Counted from the stretch's first letter, positions 19,320-28,938 are shown. The stretch is DNA of 64,000 nucleotides from Rhizobium sp. SSA_523 (GCF_030435705.1 NZ_CP129382.1:3156501-3220500), one strand, 5' to 3'. Numbers and translations are program-made. Notes: generated from the letters alone by a model not told the origin.

Positions 19320-20603
19320 TCACATTTGCGAGGGGATGAAGAGTGCCAGAACGGGGACGAAGATCAGCAGCAGGATCCGCAGGAAGTCCATCGCCACGAA
19401 GGGCACGAGGCCGGAAAAGATGGTGCCCAGCCGCACATCCTTGACCACCGAGCGCAGCACGAAGGCATTCATCCCGACCGGCGGCGTGATATAGCTGATC
19501 TCGGTGACCACCACGACGAAGATGCCGAACCAGATGAGATCGAAACCGGCGCCTGCCACCACGGGATAGAAGATCGGAACGGTGAGCGTGATCATCGAGA
19601 GGCTCTCGAACAGGCAGCCAAGCACCAGATAGATGGCGAGAATGACGAAGATGATCGCCAGCGGGCTCTGAAAGCCCGACAAGGCGCCCTGCAGGTCCGT
19701 CGCCATGCCGGAGAGGTTGACGTAATTGGTGAAGGTCAGCGCGCCGAACAGGATGAAGAACATCATCGCCGTGTTCTTTGCCGTTTCGTAGAGGGTGCGG
19801 AACGTCTCTTCCAGCTTGAAACGGCCCTTGAGGATGGTCAGAAGCATGGCGCCGGCCGCACCCATCCCGGCGGATTCGGTGGCGGTAAAGACACCGAGAT
19901 AGATCCCGCCCATCACGAAGGTGAACAATAGGAGCGCACCGCTGACCCCGCGCGTTGCGATCAGCCTATCCTTCAGCGGCAGTTTCTCTTCCGTCGGAAG
20001 ATCAAGGCCGCGCAGCCGAACCGAGATGACGACCGCAGCGGCGTAGCCCGCGATCCCGATGATGCCCGGAATGATGCCGGCCAGGAAGAGCTTGCCGATA
20101 TCCTGCTGCGCGATGATGCCGTAGAAGACCAGGATCACCGAGGGTGGAATGAGGATGCCGAGCGTCCCGCCGGCAGCGATAGAGGCGGTCGAGAGGCTGT
20201 CGGGATAGCGGTAGCGCCGCATCGAGGGCAGGGCGATCTTGGCCATGGTCGCCGCCGTGGCGAGCGAGGAACCGCAGACGGAGGAAAAGCCGCCGCAGGC
20301 AAGGATGGTCGCAATGGCAAGACCGCCCTTGCGGTGCCTGAGCCAGGCATGGGCAGCCTTGTAGAGATCGTCCGCCACTCCCGACTGGACGACGAAGTTG
20401 CCCATCATCAGGAAAAGCGGCAGCACGGAGAGCGAATATTCGCGGCCATTGTCGAAGAAGGTCTGGCCCAGAAGCGACAGCGCAGGGGCAAGCCCGATGA
20501 TCGACAGGGTGCCGACCACGCCGACCAGCGCCATGGCAAAGGCGATCGGCATGCCGGAAAACATCAGCGCCAGGAAGAGAAGGCATCCGATCGGCCAGCT
20601 CAT
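19320..20603 (-). CDS. dctM: TRAP transporter large permease (DctM type)
   Basis: This is a 427-residue, roughly 12-helix inner-membrane protein of the tripartite ATP-independent periplasmic transporter family, the subunit that does sodium-driven transport. It opens with LLFLALMFSGMPIAFAMALVGVVG and has GGFSSVCGSSLATAATMAKIALPSM and GILIPPSVILVFYGIIA, both strongly conserved in DctM proteins. It is third in a minus-strand operon dctP-dctQ-dctM; 15 bp separates it from dctQ. Substrate probably an organic acid, but it cannot be read from the permease. Confidence 0.92.
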   Translation of the reverse strand: MSWPIGCLLFLALMFSGMPIAFAMALVGVVGTLSIIGLAPALSLLGQTFFDNGREYSLSVLPLFLMMGNFVVQSGVADDLYKAAHAWLRHRKGGLAIATILACGGFSSVCGSSLATAATMAKIALPSMRRYRYPDSLSTASIAAGGTLGILIPPSVILVFYGIIAQQDIGKLFLAGIIPGIIGIAGYAAAVVISVRLRGLDLPTEEKLPLKDRLIATRGVSGALLLFTFVMGGIYLGVFTATESAGMGAAGAMLLTILKGRFKLEETFRTLYETAKNTAMMFFILFGALTFTNYVNLSGMATDLQGALSGFQSPLAIIFVILAIYLVLGCLFESLSMITLTVPIFYPVVAGAGFDLIWFGIFVVVVTEISYITPPVGMNAFVLRSVVKDVRLGTIFSGLVPFVAMDFLRILLLIFVPVLALFIPSQM

Positions 20604-20618
20604 GCAACTACTTTCGGG

Positions 20619-21125
20619 TCAGGAACGGGAGAAGACGTGCCGAAGCGTGATCAGACCCGCAATCAGCGTGGTTGCGGAGCAGAGATAGGCGAAAGGCGAA
20701 ACTGCAAGCCGGAGGCTGACCGTCGTTTCGCCGTAGCTGGCAAGGTCATGGCCGTAAACCAGGAGGCGCCAGGCAATGACGAAGAGGACGCCGGCCGATA
20801 TGAGCCGGATCAGCGTCCTGCGGATCGGCTGGAGCAGGGCCGGCAGATGGTCGGTCAAAAGGTCGACCGTCACATGCTCCTCGTCCAGGCAGACGGCGGG
20901 CAGGCCGATGAAGATCGTCGAAACCAGGAGAAGCGCCGTCAGCTCTGTCGCGCCCTGGAGCGGGCTGTTGAACATGTAGCGCCCGATGACATCCAGCAGT
21001 GTGACGACCATCATCGCCAGCAGCATCAGCCCGCAGATGATCGACAAGATCCGGTGTGTCGCTCGCATGGGCGAGGACAGGGCTCGATCCGCTCCGTCTC
21101 CGGAAGGTTCGGCCGTCTTGCTCAT
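20619..21125 (-). CDS. dctQ: TRAP transporter small permease (DctQ type)
   Basis: This 168-residue protein has four hydrophobic helices, beginning ILSIICGLMLLAMMVVTLLDVIGRYMF (about residues 25-51). That DVIGRY motif is typical of DctQ. It is the small subunit that pairs with DctM. The ATG at 21125 overlaps the dctP stop by 4 bp; Met20 at 21068 is an alternative start. Translational coupling within the operon is likely. Confidence 0.88.
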   Translation of the reverse strand: MSKTAEPSGDGADRALSSPMRATHRILSIICGLMLLAMMVVTLLDVIGRYMFNSPLQGATELTALLLVSTIFIGLPAVCLDEEHVTVDLLTDHLPALLQPIRRTLIRLISAGVLFVIAWRLLVYGHDLASYGETTVSLRLAVSPFAYLCSATTLIAGLITLRHVFSRS

Positions 21126-22153
21126 TCGCCCTTGGCCGCCTTGGCGATCTCGGCCTTCATGGCAGAGAGGGCGGCCTGCACGTCGATACCGGTCGATGCG
21201 GTTTCGGCGAGCTTGGCATCGACAACCGGCTTCAGGGCCGCTTCGAACGACTTCACCTGGTCCGGCGTGGCATCGACCATCTTGATCTTGCCCTGCATGG
21301 CGGTCTTGCCGGCATTGTCTGCCGCATCCCAGGCCTTGCCGGCCAGTCGTGCCAAAGCTTCGCCCGAAACCTTGTCGATGGCCGTCTTGTCTGCCTCCGA
21401 CAGCGCATCCCATTTGGCCTTGTTCATCACGACGTAGAAGGAGGTGTTGAAGAGCCCGCCCGGCACCACGAGTGCCGTATCCAGCATCGGGATGAGCTTG
21501 AAGAAGGCGACGGATTCGAACGGGAAGGTAATCCCGTCGGCAACGCCGCTGGAGAGGATTTCATAGGTCTTGGAGGAGGGACCCTCCACCGGCACGCCGC
21601 CCATGGCCTTGACGAGATCGGCGACAATGCCGCCGCCGACGCGCAGTTTGGCGCCCTTTACCGGTTCGGAACCGGTCACGTCGCGGCCCTTCATGAAGAT
21701 CTGCCCTGGTCCATGGGTGAAGACGCCAAGGACATGAACCTTGTCATATTCGCCCGCCTTGCGCAGGTCCTTGTCGAAAACACGCCAATAGCCGACGGAA
21801 ACGCTTTCCGCCGTGTCACCCAGGAAGGGGATTTCGGCAATATTCGTGGTCTTGAAGCGGCCCGGATTATAGCCCTGCACGCCATAGGTGATATCGGCAA
21901 CGCCATTGACCGCGAAATCGAAATGCGCAGCCGGGGGACCGAGCGGCGCCTGCATGATATTGATCGTCACGCGGCCTTCCGTCGCCGTCTTGACCGCCTC
22001 GGCATAGGGTTTCATGACATCGGTCACGAGCGGATGGGTCGGGGGCAGCCAGTTGGCCATGTTCAGCATGGTGTCGGCGCTGGCAAAGGTGGCGCTGGAG
22101 AGCGTGCAGGCGGCGGTCAAGGTAAGAGCGGCGAGGGAATGGGTCAAACGCAT
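21122..22153 (-). CDS. dctP: TRAP transporter substrate-binding protein (DctP type)
   Basis: This is a 343-residue periplasmic binding protein. Residues 1-26 are a Sec signal peptide ending TFASA. The mature part starts DTMLNMANWLPPTHPLVTD, as in DctP proteins, and contains PVKGAKLRVGGG, the conserved segment whose arginine normally binds a substrate carboxylate, and GITFPFESVAFFKL. It is the first gene of the operon; a divergent 350-bp gap lies upstream with an AAAGAGC...GCTCTTT dyad. The substrate is likely a carboxylate. Confidence 0.92.
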   Translation of the reverse strand: MRLTHSLAALTLTAACTLSSATFASADTMLNMANWLPPTHPLVTDVMKPYAEAVKTATEGRVTINIMQAPLGPPAAHFDFAVNGVADITYGVQGYNPGRFKTTNIAEIPFLGDTAESVSVGYWRVFDKDLRKAGEYDKVHVLGVFTHGPGQIFMKGRDVTGSEPVKGAKLRVGGGIVADLVKAMGGVPVEGPSSKTYEILSSGVADGITFPFESVAFFKLIPMLDTALVVPGGLFNTSFYVVMNKAKWDALSEADKTAIDKVSGEALARLAGKAWDAADNAGKTAMQGKIKMVDATPDQVKSFEAALKPVVDAKLAETASTGIDVQAALSAMKAEIAKAAKGE

Positions 22154-22243
22154 GGTTCACTGGCTCCGTTCATCGGTTCAGCTGTTCCCGGGCTTCTTCG
22201 TTGAAGCCTCAAATTTTCATCCGATGCTGCGCAGTTGAGCCGA

Positions 22244-22270
22244 AAAGAGCAGAAACTGCAAGCGCTCTTT
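22244..22270. promoter_or_regulatory. Dyad in the dctP / glyoxalase gene intergenic region
   Basis: AAAGAGC and GCTCTTT are separated by 13 bp, about 90 bp upstream of dctP in the 349-bp divergent gap (22154-22502). It could be an operator for the TRAP operon. I see no regulator gene nearby and no clear promoter; the rest of the gap holds no gene. Confidence 0.3.
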
Positions 22271-22502
22271 GACCGTGCGGGCTTCAGGAAAATCAGCCCC
22301 GTGCGATCATGTTGCATCGCAAGGGAAGCACCGCTAAGCTTCGGCCCGGGCCGGACGCGGCCTGCCGCCCGTGGCACTTGTTCGAGTGTTTGGTGAACGC
22401 GTCCCATACCCTTCGCCTCACGCATCGAGCATGCGTCTTCCGAGCGACGAGCGGATCAGCAATACGGGCACTGATAACGGCGTTCGTCCAGGAGATAACG
22501 AC

Positions 22503-23051
22503 ATGCGTGACTATCGTGACGCCAAGCTCATGGCCAAGGCCCTTCGGGCAGGCCTGGAGGAGCAGGGCCTTTCCATCAGCCATTCGCAAGCTCTCGAACT
22601 GGTGGCGGGCCAATTCGGCTTCGATGAATGGAACGTGCTGAGCGCCAGGATCGGCGCGGCGGAAGAGGTCAAGGCGGCGCGGGTGCTGCTTCAGCCGGCC
22701 ATCCCGGTCATACGGATCTTCGCCCTCGACATGGCACTGGAATTCTACCGTGATTTTCTCGGTTTCCGCCTCGATTGGGAGCATCGGCATGCGCCAGATC
22801 TCCCGATTTATATGCAGGTGTCGCGCAGTGCCATGGTGCTGCATCTGAGCGAGCATGCCGGCGATTCGTCTCCCGGCGCCAAGGTCTTCGTGCCGGTCTC
22901 CGGTGTCGAAGCCTTCCATCGGGAATTGACGGAGAAAGGCTGCCGTTTCACCCGGCCCGCCCTTCAGCAGATGCCATGGGGCCTTGACTTGACGGTCACG
23001 GATCCGTTCAGCAACCGCCTCGTCTTCTGCGAGCGCGAGATCAAGGCCTGA
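22503..23051 (+). CDS. Glyoxalase/bleomycin-resistance superfamily protein with glyoxalase-related N-terminal domain
   Basis: This is a 182-residue protein with two parts. Residues 1 to about 60 (MRDYRDAKLMAKALRAGLEE, then SQALELVAGQFGFDEWNVL) form the helical domain often found in front of VOC folds. Residues about 65-180 form a VOC domain (IPVIRIFALDMALEFYRDFLGFRLDWEH, then LDLTVTDPFSNRLVF). It lacks a clear full set of metal ligands, so enzyme activity is uncertain. ATG 22503 follows GGAGATAACGAC. It is a lone plus-strand gene, convergent with the protease-like gene (3-bp gap). Confidence 0.78.
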   Translation: MRDYRDAKLMAKALRAGLEEQGLSISHSQALELVAGQFGFDEWNVLSARIGAAEEVKAARVLLQPAIPVIRIFALDMALEFYRDFLGFRLDWEHRHAPDLPIYMQVSRSAMVLHLSEHAGDSSPGAKVFVPVSGVEAFHRELTEKGCRFTRPALQQMPWGLDLTVTDPFSNRLVFCEREIKA

Positions 23052-23054
23052 CGA

Positions 23055-23861
23055 TCATTTCCTGCGCGCCACCGGCTGCGGCGGCGCTGCCGGTGTGACG
23101 AGCTTGAACTCCTTCAGCTCCGCCTCGGTCAGGTAATAGAGCCGGTCGGGCGGCGTCTCGAGCGCATGGAACCAGAGGCCCGCGCCAATCCCCATCTCTT
23201 CGAGATGTCGCGCCACGCGGGCGGTCGTCGCTTGCGCGCTGGCCATGGCCTCTTCGGCTGAGGGACGCTCGCGGCTTGCATTGAAGACCTGGTGCACGCC
23301 GATAACGGCATCCTTTTCGGCCTCGCGGGACATGCCGCCCGCCATGAGGATGGGGCAGGAGGAGGCACACAGGGCGCCTGTTGCCACCCGCGTTGCCAGC
23401 TTCTTCTCGCGGATCAGCGCCGAGATGGCGATCGCATCATCCACGGCGCCTCCGGGGGAATTGAGGGACACGGTCTTCACATATTCGCCGCGGGTCTCGA
23501 TTTCCTGCGCGAACCGCGATGCGGCGCCCGGATCGATGGCGCCTTCCGCCAGAAGAATGCCGCCGGTCTGCAATTCGAAGCGGATCGGCTGGCGCAGGCT
23601 CTCCGTCGACGTCGTGGGTTCGACAGGCGGGGCATGTGGCTTGCCATCGGTGAGCGCCGGCGGCAGAACCGGCTGATCGGTGCGTAAGGGATCATGGCCA
23701 GGCGGGCTTTCGCTTGCCTGATTGGCGAAGTCGCGCAAGTCGACCGCAACGAAGAGCACAGCGACGGCCAGAAGGCCGTAAAAGGCGCCACGCATGATGA
23801 TGCTGTCATCGGCCCTGGCAAAGGCCTGCCAGGCGCGTGCGGCGGCTGCGGAAGGGCTCAT
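23055..23861 (-). CDS. Membrane-anchored ClpP-like serine protease-fold protein
   Basis: This is a 268-residue protein. Residues 24-40 form a single transmembrane helix, followed by a proline-rich linker and, from about residue 92, a ClpP/crotonase-fold domain of the kind called predicted periplasmic protein COG3904. SLNSPGG (residues 132-138) matches the oxyanion segment, CASSC (165-169) contains the likely nucleophile serine, and GVH (His190) the likely histidine. Its start overlaps the upstream membrane-protein gene stop by 4 bp, so the two are an operon. Target unknown. Confidence 0.72.
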   Translation of the reverse strand: MSPSAAAARAWQAFARADDSIIMRGAFYGLLAVAVLFVAVDLRDFANQASESPPGHDPLRTDQPVLPPALTDGKPHAPPVEPTTSTESLRQPIRFELQTGGILLAEGAIDPGAASRFAQEIETRGEYVKTVSLNSPGGAVDDAIAISALIREKKLATRVATGALCASSCPILMAGGMSREAEKDAVIGVHQVFNASRERPSAEEAMASAQATTARVARHLEEMGIGAGLWFHALETPPDRLYYLTEAELKEFKLVTPAAPPQPVARRK

Positions 23862-25222
23862 GGGGCAGGTCCCTTGCGCGGCAGCTTGTTCAGATCGAGG
23901 CTGGTGACCTTGCCCCCGTCCTCGGAGCCACCCTCCTCAGTGCCCTCATCTTCGTCTCTCCTTACCGGGTCGGCGGCACGCCTCCCGGCCTCTTCCTTAG
24001 CCTCCTCCCGACGCAGGGTCTCTTGAAGGTCCACGCCGCCGGCGCCCAGCGCGCGCTGCACCTCCAGCGCCTGCAGAAGTTCCGCGGCCGTGATGCGCTC
24101 GGCAAAGGGCATGCGGCTCTCCTGCCGGCGGATGGCGCCATGCACGGTGGCGAGGATGAAGACGAGCACGGCGGGAAGCAGATCGATGGAGATTGCACCC
24201 GCCCAGGCCGGAATGAAATCGCCGGCATAACGCAGCACGGCCTCGGCCGAGGAGAGCGGCACGAAGCGGCGTTCGGCAACCGGCGGGCGGTTGAGAATAT
24301 CGTCGGCCGCCTGGGCCAGCACCTTGGATTGGGCGGCAACCGAGGTGCGGATCGTCTCCATCACCTGGTCCTGGCGGCCTGCAAGATCCGCCTGCGCCCC
24401 GTCGGCCACCGGGGCAATGAAGCCAAGCGACAGGTCATCCGCAGCGCGGCGGATCGACGGCGCGATCGAAGTCTGGTTGAGCGAGGTAATCACACCTGTC
24501 AGCGCCACGACTTCGGAGGAGAACTGATCGGCACGCGGTGCGACAGCACCCGGCGCCGAGACCAGGGTGCGCATCGTCTCCAGCCGTTTCTGTCCCTGAC
24601 CGAAGAGATTGGCCACCTGCTCGCGCGATGCGACGATGCCTGTTTCAAGCTCCTTCAGCTGGGCCGACATCTGGCTGAGAAGCTGCACGACGCTGCCCGC
24701 ACCCGTCGTGCCGGTCAGCGCGCCGGACTGGCGTTCATCCTCTGCCAGCTGCGCAAAGCGTTCCGAGGCACGCTGGATATCCGGCAGCAGGCTCTGCGCG
24801 GCAAGCGCATTCTGGTGCGCCTGGTCGAGATCGGCCGTATAGCCTTCCACCGTTTCCGCCAGATGCTGTTCGAGCGCCGCCGAGCCGGCAAGCGCCGCCG
24901 CATTCAGCCAGCTGGACATGGCGATGATCATCGCGCAGCCAAGGGCCATGACGCCGATCATCGCGCCACGGGCCGAAGGACCCGTCACATGCGGGAAGAA
25001 CCGGGCCATATAGGACCAGAAGGCGTAGATCGCGACGGAAACGGAGCCCGCATAGATGACCGCAGCGAAGAAGACGGAGGTCGGCGAGCCGTCCAGCAGG
25101 CTGCGCACGCCAAGATAGGTATAGACGCCGGACGCCAGTGCCAGAACGGCAAGCGCAAAACGGGTCATGGTTTCGACGGCGGCCACCCCGTCGTGAAGCC
25201 GATGCGATGCGCCAAGCGCCAT
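23858..25222 (-). CDS. Uncharacterised multi-helix membrane protein with long helical domain
   Basis: I do not recognise this 454-residue protein. Hydrophobic helices lie at about residues 20-40, 48-70, 84-106 and 340-362. Between the third and fourth is about 230 residues of Ala/Gln/Glu/Leu-rich sequence with heptad character, probably a long coiled coil outside the membrane. The C-terminus (about 400-454) is highly charged and acidic and probably disordered. It is first in a two-gene operon with the ClpP-like protein (4-bp overlap). A regulated membrane scaffold or protease partner is a guess. Confidence 0.65.
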   Translation of the reverse strand: MALGASHRLHDGVAAVETMTRFALAVLALASGVYTYLGVRSLLDGSPTSVFFAAVIYAGSVSVAIYAFWSYMARFFPHVTGPSARGAMIGVMALGCAMIIAMSSWLNAAALAGSAALEQHLAETVEGYTADLDQAHQNALAAQSLLPDIQRASERFAQLAEDERQSGALTGTTGAGSVVQLLSQMSAQLKELETGIVASREQVANLFGQGQKRLETMRTLVSAPGAVAPRADQFSSEVVALTGVITSLNQTSIAPSIRRAADDLSLGFIAPVADGAQADLAGRQDQVMETIRTSVAAQSKVLAQAADDILNRPPVAERRFVPLSSAEAVLRYAGDFIPAWAGAISIDLLPAVLVFILATVHGAIRRQESRMPFAERITAAELLQALEVQRALGAGGVDLQETLRREEAKEEAGRRAADPVRRDEDEGTEEGGSEDGGKVTSLDLNKLPRKGPAP

Positions 25223-25350
25223 TCACGCTCTCCTCATGAGATGAGGCTTAACAAACCATGAAGAAGGGGGCGAAATGAAGGCTCTACCCGGCCAGCTGGC
25301 GGATCTATCGCCGAACAGGGTAAACGTGTTCGTTGACAGACGGAGATGAC

Positions 25351-25517
25351 ATGGCTGCCGACAACAAAGTGAACCGCATCCTCATCATCGGCAATGGCGG
25401 CGCGGGCAAGACCTGGCCACCTATGACGGTTTTGCAGGTCGCAAGCATCGCCTGCCGGACCGGGCGAGCATCGCCGCTTTCCTGGCAAAGCTTGGGCCGA
25501 TCGATCAGCTGATCTGA
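25351..25517 (+). pseudogene. Deletion remnant of a P-loop kinase gene (FlaR/adenylate-kinase-like)
   Basis: An intact start (ATG 25351 after GGAGATGAC) encodes MAADNKVNRILIIGNGGAGKTW, a P-loop typical of small topology-modulation/adenylate-kinase-like proteins. Right after TW, at about 25416-25419, the sequence jumps to TYDGFAGRKHRLPDRASIAA, then FLAKLGPIDQLI and a stop at 25517, in another frame. That second piece looks like a normal kinase C-terminus. About two thirds of the gene is missing. The leftover frame-zero ORF ends at 25512 (53 residues). The 3' end overlaps the ubiB stop by 13 bp. Confidence 0.7.
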
Positions 25518-27079
25518 ACGGCGATATAGATCAGCGTTGCGGCCATCACCCAGAGTGCGGCACGACCCCAGCGGCTGTGCTTGGCCTCCGCCTTGCCGAG
25601 TGCTTCCGCCGTCTCATTGTCGAAGCGCACGCCGTGTTCGGTCATGTGCAGCAGCTGCTGGTGGAATTTCTCGGTCTTGGCGGCAATCTCCGGAGCCGCT
25701 TCCGCCAGTTTGACGGCGGCCTTCAAGCCGTCGCGCAGATCGGTGGCGATACGTTTCGGCCCCAGATTGTCGCGGATCCAGCCGCTGACGACCGGCTCTG
25801 CCGCACGCCACATGTTGAAGCGCGGGTCCAACATGCGCGACACGCCCTCCACCACCACCATGGTTTTCTGCAGGAGGATCAGTTCGGGCCGCGTCTGCAT
25901 TTCGAAAAGATCGGTCACCTCGAATAGAAGCGCCAGAAGACGCGCCATGGAAATGGTTTCGGCCGGCTGGCCATGGATCGGTTCGCCGATCGCGCGTATG
26001 GCCTGGGCGAAACTGGCCACGTCGTGATGAGAGGGCACATAGCCCGCCTCGAAATGGACTTCCGCCACGCGCAGATAATCGCGGGTGATGAAGCCGTAGA
26101 GGATTTCGGCGAGGAAGCGCCGTTCCTTTTTGCCGAGCCGCCCGACAATGCCCATGTCGACCGCGACGATCATGCCGTCCGGATCAACGAAGAGATTGCC
26201 GGGATGCATATCGGCATGGAAGAAGCCGTCCCGCAGCGTATGGCGCAGGAAGGACTGGATCAGCGTCTCGGCAAGGCCCTCGAGATTGTAGCCTGCCGCC
26301 CGCAGGCCCTCGATATTCGACATTTTGATGCCATCGATCCATTCCATGGTGATGACATCGCGGCCGGTGCGCTCCCAGTCCACTTTCGGCACGCGAAAGC
26401 CGGGATCGTTGCGGGTATTTTCGCCGATCTCGGACAAGGCGGCCGCTTCGAGCCGCAGATCCATTTCCAGTTTGGTCGTCTGTTCCAGCGTTCGCGTCAC
26501 CTCCACCGGCTTCAGGCGCCGGGTGGAAGGCAGCAGACGCTCCTGCATGCGGGAGATCAGATACATGCTCTCGATGTCATGCGCGAAGCGCTGGCGCACC
26601 CCGGGACGCACCACCTTCACCGCCACCTTGCGTTCCCCGTCCGCATAGGCGACGGCCGCCGGATGCACCTGGGCGATGGAGGCGGCGGCCAGCGGTTCGT
26701 CGAAGCGCGTATAGAGATCGCCGATCGTGCGGCCAAGCGACAGCTCGACTGCCGCCTTGGCGGTCTGGGTCGGGAAGAAGGCCATGCGGTCCTGCAGCAT
26801 GGACAGGTCCAGCGCCCAGTCCACCCCGACCACGTCCGGGCGGGTCGCCAGGAATTGGCCGATCTTGACATAGGAGGGGCCGAGCCTGTCGACGGCCCGT
26901 GTGAGCCTGACGCTGCGGCTTTCCTGGATCGAATCCGGCCGGGTGAAGATCTGCGCCACAGACTTGACGAGCCCGACCACCGGCGGCAATCCCTGCGTCG
27001 GCAGCGCCGCAACGACTCCTTCGCGCACGAGGACCCAGCCCACGCGCGCCAGTCGGAAATAGGCGCCGATCGTGCTCAT
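25505..27079 (-). CDS. ubiB: UbiB family atypical kinase, ubiquinone biosynthesis
   Basis: This is a 524-residue member of the UbiB/ADCK atypical kinase family needed for ubiquinone synthesis. The family KxGQ motif appears as YVKIGQFLATRPDV near residue 70, the Ala-rich loop as LAAASIAQVHPA, and the catalytic core as DGFFHADMHPGNLFVDPDG. A C-terminal hydrophobic helix (WVMAATLIYIAVQIS) anchors it in the inner membrane. ubiE lies 42 bp upstream on the same strand, an ubiE-ubiB operon. Confidence 0.93.
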   Translation of the reverse strand: MSTIGAYFRLARVGWVLVREGVVAALPTQGLPPVVGLVKSVAQIFTRPDSIQESRSVRLTRAVDRLGPSYVKIGQFLATRPDVVGVDWALDLSMLQDRMAFFPTQTAKAAVELSLGRTIGDLYTRFDEPLAAASIAQVHPAAVAYADGERKVAVKVVRPGVRQRFAHDIESMYLISRMQERLLPSTRRLKPVEVTRTLEQTTKLEMDLRLEAAALSEIGENTRNDPGFRVPKVDWERTGRDVITMEWIDGIKMSNIEGLRAAGYNLEGLAETLIQSFLRHTLRDGFFHADMHPGNLFVDPDGMIVAVDMGIVGRLGKKERRFLAEILYGFITRDYLRVAEVHFEAGYVPSHHDVASFAQAIRAIGEPIHGQPAETISMARLLALLFEVTDLFEMQTRPELILLQKTMVVVEGVSRMLDPRFNMWRAAEPVVSGWIRDNLGPKRIATDLRDGLKAAVKLAEAAPEIAAKTEKFHQQLLHMTEHGVRFDNETAEALGKAEAKHSRWGRAALWVMAATLIYIAVQIS

Positions 27080-27121
27080 GAGCTTACTTCCATGGAGGCT
27101 GTTGCTTGCTTCATTGCGCCG

Positions 27122-27898
27122 TCAGATCTTCCAGCCCGAGTGAAGAGCCGCAATGCCGCCGGTGAAATTGCTGTAGGTCACGCGGGAAAAGCCCGCTGTG
27201 CGGATCATCTTGGCAAAATTCTCCTGATTGGGAAACTTGCGGATGGACTCCACCAGATACTGGTAAGGCTCGGCATCGCCGGTGATCATCTTGCCGAACT
27301 GCGGAATGGCGCGGAAAGACCACTCGTCATAGAAGCGGTCCAGCAAGGGCATCTCCACCTCGGAAAATTCGAGTACGAGAAGGCGGCCGCCGCGCTTGAG
27401 GACCCGGAAGGCCTCCGACAAGGCCACATCGATGCGCGGCACGTTTCGAATGCCGAATGCGATCGTATAGGCGTCGAAACTCGCATCGGCGAAGGGCAGC
27501 TCCTCCGCATTGGCTTCGACGAATGTCAGATTGTCGGAAAGCTTGCGCTTTGCGGCACGCTCCGCGCCGACCGCAAGCATGGATCCGTTGATGTCGAGCA
27601 CCGTCGCATGCGCCAGCCGGCCCGAGGCTTCGACGATCCGGAAGGCGATATCGCCTGTGCCGCCCGCGACATCCAGCACTTTGTAGGCGGGATCCTTGCG
27701 CGGGTTCAGGCTGGCCACCATGGCGTCCTTCCAAAGGCGGTGCAGACCGGCGGACATGACATCGTTCATGATGTCGTAGCGCTTGGCCACCTTGTGGAAG
27801 ACCTCGTTGACGAGACCCTGCTTTTCGCCCTGTCCCACATCGCGGAAGCCATAGGAGGTTTCCATTCCACCGTCAGCAGAGGTCCGGCTGTCAGCCAT
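27122..27898 (-). CDS. ubiE: Ubiquinone/menaquinone biosynthesis C-methyltransferase
   Basis: This is a 258-residue SAM-dependent methyltransferase acting on the ubiquinone precursor ring. Motif I is [14 protein letters not shown], followed by [14 protein letters not shown] and the UbiE signatures [21 protein letters not shown] and [15 protein letters not shown] use ATG 27898 (MADSRTS); the ORF could begin three codons earlier. It is divergent from mutM across about 146 bp and is followed by ubiB, which it probably shares a transcript with. Confidence 0.95.
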   Translation of the reverse strand: MADSRTSADGGMETSYGFRDVGQGEKQGLVNEVFHKVAKRYDIMNDVMSAGLHRLWKDAMVASLNPRKDPAYKVLDVAGGTGDIAFRIVEASGRLAHATVLDINGSMLAVGAERAAKRKLSDNLTFVEANAEELPFADASFDAYTIAFGIRNVPRIDVALSEAFRVLKRGGRLLVLEFSEVEMPLLDRFYDEWSFRAIPQFGKMITGDAEPYQYLVESIRKFPNQENFAKMIRTAGFSRVTYSNFTGGIAALHSGWKI

Positions 27899-28044
27899 GG
27901 CGATCACATCCTCATCCGTATACCCGATGCGCCGCGACCATAGCGAAGACAGCCGGGCGATACTATCTCTTGTCGTGCTTGCGGCACTATGGCGCTGGTC
28001 TATAGAGGCTGCTCACCATGTTGGAAACAGGAACTTAGGAAGTC

Positions 28045-28938
28045 ATGCCCGAATTGCCAGAGGTGGAGACCGTTCGTCGCGGCCTTGCGCCGACAATGGA
28101 GGAGGCGCGGCTGGTCAGGCTGGAGACGCGGCGCCCCGATCTGCGGTTTCCGCTGCCGGAGAGGTTCGAAGAGCGGGTCGGCGGACGCAGGATCGTCGGC
28201 CTCGGCCGGCGGGCCAAATATCTGCTGATCGATCTGGATGACGGCATGACCATCATTGCGCATCTGGGAATGTCGGGCTCGTTCCGGATCGAGGCGGCGG
28301 AGCCGGCGCTTGCGCCTGGCGTCTTCCACCATCCACGCTCCAAGGACGAGAAGCATGACCACGTTCTCTTCGATCTGGAGCGGCGCGACGGCCTTCCCGT
28401 GCGCGTCATCTACAATGATCCCCGCCGCTTCGGTTTCATGCATCTGTGGAGCCGCAGCGAACTCGACCTCTATCCGGCCTTTGCCGGCCTTGGCCCGGAA
28501 CCGACCGGCAACCTGCTCGATGCCGGCTATCTCGCGGGGCGCTTTCTCAACCGCATCCAGCCGCTGAAGGGCATGCTGCTCGACCAGAGCGTGATTGCCG
28601 GGCTCGGCAATATCTATGTCTGCGAGGCGCTGTGGCGCTCCGGCCTGTCGCCGAAACGCGCCGCGGGAACGCTGGTGACGAGAACCGGCAAGCCGCGGGC
28701 CGCGCTCCCTGTGTTGACACAGGCCATTCGCGAGGTGATCGCCGATGCCATCGCGGCTGGAGGCTCCTCCCTGCGCGATCATATCCAGACGGATGGCTCG
28801 CTCGGCTATTTCCAGCACCGGTTCGCTGTCTATGATCGCGAGGGCGAAGCCTGCGTGCGGGCCGGCTGCGCGGGCCGGATCACGCGCATCGTCCAGTCGG
28901 GCCGCTCCACCTTTTTCTGCCCGGCCTGCCAGCGGTGA
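28045..28938 (+). CDS. mutM: Formamidopyrimidine-DNA glycosylase
   Basis: This 297-residue bifunctional glycosylase/AP lyase removes 8-oxoguanine. Pro2 and Glu3 in [14 protein letters not shown] are the catalytic pair, so the start is certain. The beta-elimination lysine is in GRRAKYLL, the H2TH region includes [19 protein letters not shown], and the C-terminal zinc finger has the ligands CVRAGC and CPAC. It precedes rpsT by about 220 bp that contain a separate strong promoter. Confidence 0.96.
   Translation: MPELPEVETVRRGLAPTMEEARLVRLETRRPDLRFPLPERFEERVGGRRIVGLGRRAKYLLIDLDDGMTIIAHLGMSGSFRIEAAEPALAPGVFHHPRSKDEKHDHVLFDLERRDGLPVRVIYNDPRRFGFMHLWSRSELDLYPAFAGLGPEPTGNLLDAGYLAGRFLNRIQPLKGMLLDQSVIAGLGNIYVCEALWRSGLSPKRAAGTLVTRTGKPRAALPVLTQAIREVIADAIAAGGSSLRDHIQTDGSLGYFQHRFAVYDREGEACVRAGCAGRITRIVQSGRSTFFCPACQR

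Noticed and set aside
19066..19323. N-terminal extension of coaBC by 86 residues
   Set aside because: It is made of intergenic palindromic-repeat sequence; CoaC starts at the ATG at 19065 with a good ribosome binding site.
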